64,000 nucleotides of DNA, taken from the NCBI RefSeq assembly GCF_900538055.1, contig NZ_UZAC03000001.1, positions 1 to 64,000 of the forward strand, given 5' to 3'. This stretch comes from Pasteuria penetrans (GTDB taxonomy: Bacteria > Bacillota > Bacilli > Thermoactinomycetales > Thermoactinomycetaceae). The notes beneath the pieces were generated by a model, which saw only the letters and a program-made list of their open reading frames with translations, did no database searches and was not told where the DNA came from. The first letter of the stretch is position 1. Every line of letters starts with the position of its first letter. Below, piece by piece: positions 1 to 8,295 of the stretch. The translations under genes and the position numbers were made by a program.

Positions 1-423
1 GTACGAAGGGTAAAACGAACATTCGGGTTGACTTACCCAATCAACTCCACGAAATGTCCATCACAACACCATATCAATGATCCCCCCACAGATATCCAAT
101 GGATCAAAGGAGCCTAATCTAAAATGTTTTTTATATAATTTTTTATAATTAGGGGAGCGGGTGTATAAAGAACGATCCTTTGGATCTTTTAAAAATATTT
201 AAAAAAATAGGAATATCGGCAAGGCAAGCGGTCAAAGCGATTGGGTATATAATCCTATGCGATACAAACCAAAGAAATTTTCAATGCCAAGAGGACGTAG
301 ACGTGATGAACTAGCCAATGGGGGAGGCTATTCGCCCCTCCTATGTATTTACAACGGATCATACTATATTTTGCTCTATTTTATAACATATCCTCTACCT
401 ATCTGAAAATCGCCACCCCCTTT
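1..423. other. Noncoding, AT-rich stretch ending in a decayed gene tail
   Basis: I see no credible gene here. The last part (about 350-423) resembles the region downstream of, and the last codons of, the secreted-protein genes ending at 12639 and 14807, including the 'cgccaccccctttattcc' text that encodes the C-terminus on the minus strand. It is therefore probably the tail of a third, decayed copy of that family, separated from the rest (948-1105) by the inserted element at 432-939. Confidence 0.45.
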
Positions 424-431
424 ATTCCATG

Positions 432-939
432 GGACCTTGGCCAAACTTCGGACCTGGGGTTCAGTCTCAGGGGTGGGGGTTGAACCATGGTTCGATAGAT
501 CGAATGTATCGTGGTAAGTTTCTGTGTTTATGTCTGCCTAGATTTGGATTCTCTCTCACTGTATTCCAAGGTATTCTTGCGGGAACACAGTAGGACATAT
601 ACATTATTTTTATAAAATTTAAAGTTTTATGTGTTATAATCATGGGCAACTCACCCCCTATCGGGGAATAAGGGGTTGTCGATATGAAAACAGAACTAAA
701 TTTCCCAAGGCCCCCTTTTTCGGACGAAGTGAACATCGTGAAAATAGAGAAATGAGAAACCACAAAATCAGATAAAATGAGTTATATCCTAGAATCCATT
801 GCCAACCGTCCATCTCTGGGAATTAGGTGTTCCTGCGAGAATTCGGGAAACCTGGGACACCCACCTAATTCATCCTTACAATCCAGAATTAGGAAAAAAA
901 GCCCAAGGATATTCTAGGTCCGAAGTTTGGCCAAGAGCC
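432..939. mobile_element. 508-bp inverted-repeat element with 8-bp target duplication (MITE-like)
   Basis: The element is flanked by the direct repeat ATTCCATG (424-431 and 940-947). Its ends are imperfect inverted repeats sharing TTGGCCAAACTTCGGACCT. It has no transposase gene; short reading frames inside it look like noise. Partial copies recur at about 5714-5765, 6416-6690, 10810-10930 and 11870-11951, so this is a repeat family. It is inserted in the 3' part of a decayed member of the secreted-protein family, which dates it after that duplication. The parent transposase is not identifiable in the window. Confidence 0.75.
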
Positions 940-947
940 ATTCCATG

Positions 948-1105
948 CTGGGTCAATTCCGTAATCCCAAAAAATCCTCCTCAGTCAACCCCTTTACCGC
1001 GCGCCTCGTAGGTGATCCCACATCATAAAAACCTCTCTCCCCATAAAATTCATCCTATCATCTACCAGGATGTTCCTTATCTCCTCAGGATCGGACTTCC
1101 GCATC
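948..1105 (-). pseudogene. Decayed C-terminal part of the MDGVSP-repeat secreted protein family
   Basis: On the minus strand this stretch lines up with the 3' coding parts of the genes at 12639-14033 and 14807-16183, including the text for the TKRAV..L.EEDFL motif and the IDDRI.FMR.. motif. The frame is broken and most of the gene is missing. The extreme C-terminus lies at about 400-423, beyond the inserted 508-bp element. It is a relic of a third family member. Confidence 0.6.
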
Positions 1106-1480
1106 CCCCGGGGATGGCTGCAAATAGCGGGTCAACCCCCTATTTTCAACCCACCATGGCAAAATAGCCCTACCATCCGTCTTGTGCGACACAAAGCAAG
1201 CCGATGCCCCATTTTCTTCGTAATGATTCCCGAATTTATAAACCATTTTTATGATATTGCTTCATATAACCCCCGACTCTAGCTCCATTCGTTCTCATCA
1301 GGTCCGGTTTTCTGAAAGTAATCCAAAGTAGGAAATTGCCCCCCGAAACCGTAGGCAAAATGTAATTTATAGTGCATCCCGAGCCAACTTTTCGATACAC
1401 CCAAAACCGAAAAAAGCGATCCAAAGGGTAGGTGCTAGGTAAGCCCGGGGGGGCCTTCACCTGGGATGCCCTAACGGACA
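1106..1480 (-). pseudogene. Decayed unidentified protein gene, related to 16690-17200
   Basis: No intact frame exists, but the minus strand can be read in pieces that resemble the minus strand of 16690-17200. Shared features are a segment ending W(V/I)(E/Q)NRG(L/F).R and another around a 'tatggtaggcaaaatgcat'-like stretch. Two diverged copies, each beside the secreted-protein family, suggest a gene that was once functional and has been inactivated twice. I do not recognise its family. Confidence 0.35.
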
Positions 1481-1846
1481 TCCCTCGGCCCCGCTGGGAA
1501 AAGCAGCCTATTTCGGAACGAAACAGACTTGTATTTATGGATTATCATTCAACCACTAATTTTTGATCGAAACCAATGACCCCATTTGTTATCTGTTGTA
1601 AAAAACAAATCGTAAATAATAAAACAAATCTCATTAACATTTATTACCTAAAATTAAGTAGGTAAATTATAAAAAATAGATGAAATTGGCCTGAAATCGG
1701 GATTTTTAAACGCAATTAAAGACACCGTATACTAACATTATAAAATATAATAAAAAATGTATTATTATATTTATCAAAAAAATGTATTATTATATTTATC
1801 AAAATTCGATCTTATTAGGGTAGATTATGCAATTGGAGTGAGAAAT
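1481..1846. other. Noncoding AT-rich region
   Basis: No gene is visible. A direct duplication of about 25 bp rich in 'atgtattattatatttatc' lies at 1756-1800. The right end of the IS3 copy begins just after this stretch. Confidence 0.4.
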
Positions 1847-3428
1847 TTATATAACCTTAACAGCCCTGATTAGACCCTGGTTTCGGGGGTCCTTTATGAT
1901 TTTCCTGTATTCGTGTGGTGTCAAATACCCCAAGCTTCCATGACAGTACTCCTCGTTGTCATGCCTTACGAACGCAACATGTTCCTTATGGAATTCCTCA
2001 AAATTGCGAAACTCAAACCTGTCATAGAGATCACTTTTTACAATACTATGGTAGGATTCAATATGCGCATTATGATTGGGTGATTTATTAGGTATTCGTT
2101 CATGATGGATTTCTTCCGCCCCAACGAAACCATAGAATTCATGACTAATGAATTGCGAACCATTGTCTGTCCGTAGTACGGGCTTATCCTCTCCATTTTC
2201 AGCATATTGATCCAGGGCCGTTTGAACTGCCTTCACTACATCCCTTGATTTACAGGATAGGTAGCTGTCAGAGAAGACAACAACCCTATCAAAAACATCG
2301 AGGATGCTCAGAACGAAAACTGGAGTACCATTGGGAAGTCCGCTCATGCTGGATGTCCATCTCCCAGAGCTGGTTAGGGGCCGTTATGTGTCGTTCATAG
2401 GCTCTGTGGGCAGGCGGGGAGGAACGACGCCTCCTCCCCGATAACGGAGAAGTCCCTCCTCCTTACAGAGGCGATACATCTTATTGTGATTGACAATAAT
2501 ATCCTCCTTTTTTCTCAGTTTGTATGCGAGTTTTCGATAACCATAGGCATCAAACTTATTTTTTTCCCCTGCCCATCCAAGGCATATCCAGGGATGTTTC
2601 CTTTCTTCTTTTCTCTTTTATGATGCATACGAACTATTTTTTGCCCATCGTTTTTCAGAATCGTTTTCTTATTCCTCCTATATTTTTGATAAACGGACTT
2701 CGATATATGGACAATATCTAAGGTCCTGTTTTGAGAATACCCCTGTCTCATCCAGCACTCTGCCACCTCAATCCGATCCTGGGGGCAGAGATCCAGCTTT
2801 TTTATAAGGTCCTCTAAGATCGCAATCCTAAGTTGATCCCCCTCTTTTTGTTTTTTCATCTCTTTCTCCAATTGGCAAATTTTCTCCCTCAATTTCATAA
2901 TTGTTTTATATGAAACATCTTGTTCGTTCGCGGAAACCCTTTTTGCACTATCCCTGGTTTTTTTCCAGAGATCCCCCTTCACCTCGTACTGCTTTACCCA
3001 ACCCCGAACGGTTCTAGGGGCGAGTCCGTGTCTGCGAGCAATCTCAGACATGTTATCGCTACGTAGAGCTTCCTCAACTATTTTCTTCTTTAGTTTCATA
3101 TCATAGCGTTTTTTCTTCATTTCCCTCCCATTCTCTCCCTCCATCGACTAATTTCCAATTCTTTACTGCCCAGGAGTCTCTTTAAATCATCAATCTCCTT
3201 CTGCAGAGACCGGAGGGACGAAGAATCCATCGTACGATGACCTTTTGAGGAGGAGAATGAGCTGGCTAATACACCCTCCCTGTCCTCCTTTATCCAACGG
3301 TTAATCGTGCTAACAGCAAGATCGTGCTGTCTAGATACCTGGACAACATGTTGCCCACCCCTGACCTGTTCAATTGCCCTCTGCTTGAATTCTAACGAAA
3401 ATTTTCTCCGTGCCATTTCCGTGTTCAC
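1847..3428 (-). pseudogene. IS3-family transposase genes (orfA/orfB), orfB frameshifted
   Basis: orfA (3428-3117) encodes about 103 residues with a helix-turn-helix beginning ARRKFSLEFKQRAIEQ. orfB starts at the ATG overlapping the orfA stop (ATGA), beginning MKKKRYDMKLKKKIVEEAL with a second helix-turn-helix and a coiled coil. The rve integrase core follows, with VLRTDNGSQF visible in 2347-1847. orfB is interrupted three times: near an A7 run at about 2560, near a GGAGGAGG run at about 2425, and by one extra A at about 2341. The sister copy at 40577 reads GAGCGGCTTCCC where this one has GAGCGGACTTCCC. The copy is therefore dead unless frameshifting is programmed, which three independent sites make unlikely. 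Confidence 0.85.
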
Positions 3429-3490
3429 CCCTTACGGGGACCAGCTCCCATTATACCCACCTGGACCTATTATACCAGGGGGCCTAATAG
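1868..3490 (-). mobile_element. IS3-family insertion sequence, nearly full length
   Basis: The transposase-proximal end is shared with two other copies in the window (to about 11055 and 11632), all stopping at GGGGGCCTAATAG. The other end, near 1868, reads TAGACCCTGG on the minus strand, an imperfect inverted repeat of TAGGCCCCCTGG at the 3490 side. A TATAAT-like box lies between the 3490 end and orfA. The exact target duplication could not be resolved. Confidence 0.7.
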
Positions 3491-3504
3491 ATAGCTGGGG
3501 TAAA

Positions 3505-4113
3505 GTGCCCTGGTTGTGAGCGATCTAGGAAAAGGCAGGGCATGACCCTGTCAGGTGGGAATCGGGGAGATCAGCGAAAGCGAACCGTTCGAAGACGCAT
3601 CAAAAAGGCTAGTTCATGTCAAAACCGATGTGGGGTCCTAACGTCGGGATGAACCGTGGGGGATGACCTATCTACTGCCCCCTGGTGGCATGCGGTGTAT
3701 AGGCGGATGAACCCGATTTAGGCTCTTGATCGGAACTTGAGAGATCGTCGTACGGCGTCTGGCTGCCGCCAGATGGAAAGACCGAGGACAACTGAGGTTC
3801 CCCGTGCACGAAGTCGGATCAGCTCATAGTAGTGTGGAAGCTTCTGTAATGGAAGTGGAGCGAAGGGACTGACTCATCCTGCGGAGGACAGTTAGATGAG
3901 AACTTTAGCGGGAGATCCGCTGGAGGAGATCAAACGACAACTTTAGTGGAAATCCACTGGAGGAGATCACTGGAACCTCGGAGCAACATCCCCATAATTG
4001 AAGTAGGACCCAAAGGGTCTGAAGATTGGGATGGAATGGGAAGAGCTGGATGATGCGAGAGTATCACGTCCAGTTCTGTGAGGGACTCGGCTGAAATGCC
4101 GGGTCTACTCGAC
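3505..4113 (+). ncRNA. ORF-less group II intron (about 609 nt)
   Basis: The start at 3505 (GTGCCC) is close to the group II consensus GUGYG. Text typical of domain I to IV junctions follows, such as CGTGCACGAAGTCGGATCAG, CTCATAGTAGTG and GTAATGGAAGTGGAGCGAAG. A domain V hairpin (GAGCTGGATGATGCGAGAGTATCACGTCCAG, about 4041-4071) and domain VI then lead to the 3' end CTACTCGAC at 4113. No reverse transcriptase is encoded: the region expected to hold it is about 120 nt. Such introns can only move with a protein supplied in trans. It abuts the IS3 end at 3490. Confidence 0.65.
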
Positions 4114-4308
4114 AGAAAGAAGTACAAGAAGCTCGGTAGCAGGCGAAAGGCTCGAAGGCGGATCCAGTATATACGAGGAAAGTACGGGGACCTGTTTCGC
4201 CCACTGGCACGTATTAGAAGCAAAGATGGGGCAATAAGAGCCGCATAATGCGAGAGTATTACGTGTGGTTCTGTGAGAGGGTTGGCTGAGATGCCAGACC
4301 TACTCGAC
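4114..4308 (+). ncRNA. 3' fragment of a second group II intron (maturase end plus domains V-VI)
   Basis: The first part translates as RKKYKKLGSRRKARR and continues WIQYIRGKYGDLF, the usual C-terminus (GIIM maturase region) of bacterial group II intron proteins, though the frame is not fully clean. The domain V hairpin GAGCCGCATAATGCGAGAG... and domain VI follow, ending CTACTCGAC at 4308. It lies directly behind another intron 3' end at 4113, so two intron tails are in tandem. Similar fragments are at 12350-12530, 30857-30930 and 44505-44700. Confidence 0.75.
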
Positions 4309-4310
4309 AC

Positions 4311-4514
4311 GTTTTATATTTTAATATAGTAAATTTATTTTATATAGTAGTCCATGGAGGAAGCACCTCAAATGGGGGGAAATCCTCCCCCAAAAACCTT
4401 GTTCAGAAATTCACACCCCCAACGGGATGCTGCCAAAAGGTAACCCAAGGAGGCAAAAAAGCGGGACTAAAAATCCCCTCCGAAAGATGCACACACCCGT
4501 CCGGATGCTGCCAC
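4311..4514. repeat. Two tandem ends of the IS256-like element (solo ends)
   Basis: 4311-4437 matches the left end of the IS256-like element (compare 34310-34439), ending CGGGATGCTGCC. 4438-4514 matches the opposite end (compare 32622-32705) in the same orientation, ending CCGGATGCTGCC. No transposase lies between them. This is either the product of deletions between neighbouring copies or a solo-end derivative. Confidence 0.65.
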
Positions 4515-4573
4515 TCGATATCTACAGTTTTTATTTAAAATATATTTTCATAAAATATTTTAAATTTTATTAT

Positions 4574-5583
4574 TTACTTAAATATTAATACAAGAATAAA
4601 CAGAAAGGAAATTATGATAATGGAAATTGTGATAAATGTCCTGACCATAATTTTCTTTATTTTAAACTTAGGATGTCTTATGGACTCCAACATTCCACCA
4701 AAATCATCGTAGTAGATCAGCCCCCCGAGGAACATAGATGGATCCCCTTTATTGTTTTTATGATAACGACTCTTTATACCATATTCTGTAAAAATAGCCC
4801 GCTTGCCCAAGAGCAAGTGAAACCAAACGGGGAAGATTAGTTGTATATAAATCAGACAAAGAAAGGAGTATAAGGTGGGACTGAAGTCTTCATTACTAAT
4901 ATCGAAATATTCAAACAATATTTGATATAAATGCAAGGGCAAAGGGTAACAGAGGAACAGAAATAGACTTATATTTACAAAACGTGGATCTGTTTTATTC
5001 TGGCTTTCTTTTCCGCACCAACGGTTTTCGCAATGGATTTGCCATTTGAGAATGGTAACCCACCCCGCAACCCCCAACGTCAACACTAAGGAAGATTCCC
5101 ATATCCACAAAAATACGGCCATTGTCAGCAAAAACCAACCCAGTCCTAACCAACGTAAGACATACCAACTCCATTTGGGTACACCCTTTTGTTGGACCAT
5201 TCGGGAGCACTGCTGTCGATAGTGATGCAACCAAAAAACACGATCCGTTACATAGAGAAAGTAATCATGGAATGTGTCGAATATAGCCAAGACTCTAAAA
5301 ACAGTCACAAATAGGAAAAAAAAAGACTAAGTTCCACAACATGCCAAGGATTCCCATCAGGTAGAAACAGACGGATGGATACTAGGTCCGTACCGTAGAG
5401 GTAGGAGTGAAACAGCATCATGGTTTGGAACGAAAAAGCTAGTATAAAAAATCTTATCAGGGTACCTACGGCTACGTTTTTCCTTTGTGGTGGAAACCAA
5501 AGTATGGGGGAGTCCCTCATTACCCGATCATCCTCCTTCTTCAGAGGGTATGGTGAAAATTGTACCCTATGGTTACCGGCCAT
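4574..5583 (-). pseudogene. Multi-pass membrane protein, probably one gene split at a T9 run
   Basis: Two frames lie end to end: 5583-5305 (92 residues) and 5308-4574 (244 residues, GTG start overlapping the previous stop as GTGA). The coding strand has a run of nine T just before the junction. Changing it by one base joins the halves into a continuous hydrophobic segment, SLFFFLFVTVFRVLAIF. The combined protein of about 335 residues would have 6 or more membrane helices and a cysteine pair (HCENRWCG). I do not recognise a family. It is either a homopolymer frameshift or two translationally coupled genes; the single-gene reading is favoured. No clear ribosome binding site precedes 5583. Confidence 0.6.
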
Positions 5584-6090
5584 GCAAATAATTATGTATT
5601 TTCATTTTTCTTATTCTGCGGTATAGGGTGTGTGTCAAGAAGTCGTTCAAGAGATGAAGGTTGCTCGGCCCTTCGTAACCGGCTGATAGGTAGCAGGTTA
5701 CAAACCGCGTCTCTTGGCCAAACTTCGGACTCGGAATATCCTTGGGCAGTTTTTTCCTAATTAAGGTGCTACCGCGAAAAAAGATATAAAACTTATTAGA
5801 ATATTTTTTTATGTTAAATGATATGTTATAGAAATGTTTATATTGTTAATGAGTATAGAAATAGTCTGTTTGAGTATTTCCGGCGTAAGTGCTTGGGGGT
5901 GGAAAAATACCCCTTTCTGGGGGATTGCACCTGAAAATTTTGTACGATCGGTTATTTTTTTTTGAACCACCGAAATCACCGTGGGATCATAAGAACCGGT
6001 TCCTATCTCGCCCCTTTTGCGCACACCAAAGAAACCCGACATAAAGTCGAATTTTATTTTTTATTTAAATAGTATTATATATTAAACTCT
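5584..6090. other. Noncoding, with one copy of the TTGGCCAAAC repeat
   Basis: About 5714-5765 is one end of the 508-bp repeat family (TTGGCCAAACTTCGGACTC then an AATATCCTTGGGC-like stretch). 5640-5710 resembles 57545-57620. The remainder is AT-rich, and I do not support the 77-residue frame at 5809-6042 because it has no ribosome binding site and no recognisable feature. Confidence 0.4.
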
Positions 6091-6094
6091 ATGT

Positions 6095-6415
6095 AGTTAT
6101 GGTTGATCTTATCCTTCTCTTCCTGATCTCCTTTTGAAGATAACGAACGGCCTGGGATAAATTATAAGCAGATCCTTTTGCCATCATGGCCCGTGCCACC
6201 CTCATCTTACCACGCACCTTCTATTTTGGCGGCCTGAAAACGATTCTTCATAGAAGAACAAACCCCCTCCACAGCTGCGCGACGATTCCCCTTCTCTTTG
6301 TACCCCGGTTGCTCCATTTTGTCTCGTTGTTCCGCCGTTGAGTAGGACTGATCCGTGGTGCGCAGGACCCTTCCCCCCCCCTCTTCAGAGGTTTGGCGGC
6401 ACATTGCTCGGCAAA
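6095..6415 (-). pseudogene. C-terminal remnant of an IS1182-type transposase
   Basis: The minus strand reads GRVLRTTDQSYSTAEQ, then RRAAVEGVCSSMKN, then after a frameshift MRVARAMMAKGSAYN. These align with the C-terminus of the transposase at 7013-8283 (TIRLTDRTYSAAEQ, SRAAIEGVCSALKN, RRARLTMFAKCVAYN). The upstream part has been replaced by the inverted-repeat element fragment starting near 6416. Confidence 0.75.
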
Positions 6416-6690
6416 TTGACTCTTGGCCAAACTTCGGACCTGAAATATCCTTGGGTGGTTTTTTCCTAATCCTGGATTGTAAGGATGAGTTGGGTGGGGG
6501 TCCCAGGTTTCCCGAATCCTCACAGGAATACCTGATTCCCGGGAATGAACGGTTGGCAATGGACTCTAGGATATAACTCATTTTATATCTAATTTTGTAG
6601 TTCCTAATTTCTCTATTTTCATGATTTTCACTTCGTCCGAAAAAGGGGACCTCGGGAAATTTAGTTCTGGTGCTGGTGCTGGAATTAAAA
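6416..6690. repeat. Right half of the 508-bp inverted-repeat element, inverted
   Basis: It matches 660-939 in reverse, including the TTGGCCAAACTTCGGACC end and the internal 'cgtccgaaaaagg' and 'ggacctcgggaaatttag' text. It stops at a short GGTGCTGGTGCTGG run near 6680. It has inserted into, or been joined to, the IS1182 remnant on its left. Confidence 0.6.
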
Positions 6691-7012
6691 GTCAGTTGAT
6701 TTGGTTTTTTCCGATATTAATTATATTTCAAAATGATATATATTGATTGCTATTAGTTAATGAATTACTTCTGTATAATATGTATGGATAATTTGTAATG
6801 TAAATAAAAAATTGAATAGTATGAATGTTTTGGACTGGATATGTGTGAAACGTAACGATTATGGTTGGATTTCTACTATAACCATGGAAACTCGGTTTTT
6901 GAACCCATGAGCGCGGAAATGAATGCCCTATTCCGCACACCTTGGCACGCCAAATAGACCGGCCTATAGTTCCGATTATTTTATGAATTTTTTAAATTAT
7001 TAGATATGCTCA

Positions 7013-8283
7013 TCACGATATGACTTCTCTCCTTCTTATTCTTATAAATTTTACTATATATTCGGAGACTTGAGATGTGTTATACGCTACACACTTTGCG
7101 AACATTGTCAACCTAGCTCTTCGTTCACCACGCACCTTAAGTCGGCGAGCTCCGTAAGCATTTTTTAGTGCGGAGCAAACGCCCTCAATGGCCGCACGAC
7201 TGTTCCCTGCTTCCCTATATTTTGTCTCCTCCAATTGATCTCTTTGCTCCGCCGCCGAGTACGTTCGGTCGGTTAATCTTATGGTTCTTCCCCCTGTTTT
7301 GTTGAGTTTGCCAATGCACTGATCCGCAAAGGGGCACTTCTTGCAATCCTCCCCGTTGAAATAAGCCACACTGGTCCCGCTCCCTGGTTTTCTCCCTGGT
7401 TTGTACTGGCTGTTCTCGGGTTCCTTGTTTGCCACGCACCGTGTAATTTCCTTTGTTCTTTTGTCTCGCACAAACGTGCTTGCCCTCAATTTATCGGGGT
7501 TCTCCCTTCGGCCCGTCATATTGGTGAAGCATAGCGAAATACCCTTTGATTGGGCAAGTTCGCTTATCTCATGGCTGTAGTACCCCCCATCGGCACACAA
7601 CCGCATTCCATCATGGGGAACCCATGTTTCTATGTACTCCTTCGCAAAGGCCGTATCTGGATGAAGGGAACCTTTCATATCAAAGAAGGAAATTAGGCTT
7701 ACTCCCTTCTCTCCATCACGATCCTCTACGATTTGTCCGGAATATCCCCAACATTCCTGTTTGTTCTTCTTCCTGTACTGAGCATCAGGATCATAAGGGC
7801 TTTGTAGACTACCAGAACGCACCTTGGAGAGCATCCTGAGATTTCCTTGTTCATCCTCCTCAGTTTGTTCCCAGATCACCCTTTCCAGCAATGCATACTC
7901 CTTGGTTGATCTGATGTTGTCATAGTGGGAGACCTGTTCCCTTACAGCCAAGCAAACCCCAATTAGCTCTGCAGTCCTATGATCCCTTGCTGTTGCTCCT
8001 TTTTTGGGGGGAAGGGGAGGCTGATAGCCCAATGATTGCCGACTATCGATGTCTGTTAGTTTGCACCCCTTCTCCAGAAAAACCCCCCACTCCGCGGGGA
8101 GGGGAATCAGGAGTTCAGCCGAGATACAAACCACATTTTTTGCCACCAGATAGATCACGTCATTACGGGTCAATTTCCTTATGTTGCTGTTGATTAGCGT
8201 GCTATCCATTCTACGGCAGGTGGATGTCATACCTACTATTGACTTTTGGAAGGTGGTGAAGTGCTGAAAGGAGTCCCGTGTAA
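7013..8283 (-). pseudogene. IS1182-type transposase, C-terminal two thirds (split gene)
   Basis: The long frame runs from 8230 to 7013 and stays open upstream to about 8283 (NVTRDSFQHFTTFQKSIVGM). This matches the intact relative at 49197-50558 (VYSDFTQFMMGIVGM). It encodes the DDE core and the conserved C-terminal TDRTYSAAEQRD and AAIEGVCSALK motifs, plus cysteines CKKCPFADQC. The N-terminal third is at 10100-10494 on the same strand, separated by the 1,798-bp ISX insertion. Joined, the protein would be about 555 residues. Confidence 0.85.
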
Positions 8284-8288
8284 CATTG

Positions 8289-8295
8289 CATTTTG
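8289..8295. repeat. Target-site duplication of ISX, left copy
   Basis: CATTTTG is repeated at 10094-10100. It flanks ISX exactly and restores the IS1182 reading frame region when one copy plus ISX is removed. Confidence 0.85.

Noticed and set aside
3114-3125. Programmed -1 frameshift between IS3 orfA and orfB at the AAAAAAC run
   Set aside because: The run lies after the orfA stop codon, so it cannot fuse the two; the ATGA overlap points to reinitiation instead.
5809-6042. 77-residue minus-strand frame (MSGFFGVRKRGEIG...)
   Set aside because: No ribosome binding site, no recognisable domain, and it lies among repeat remnants.
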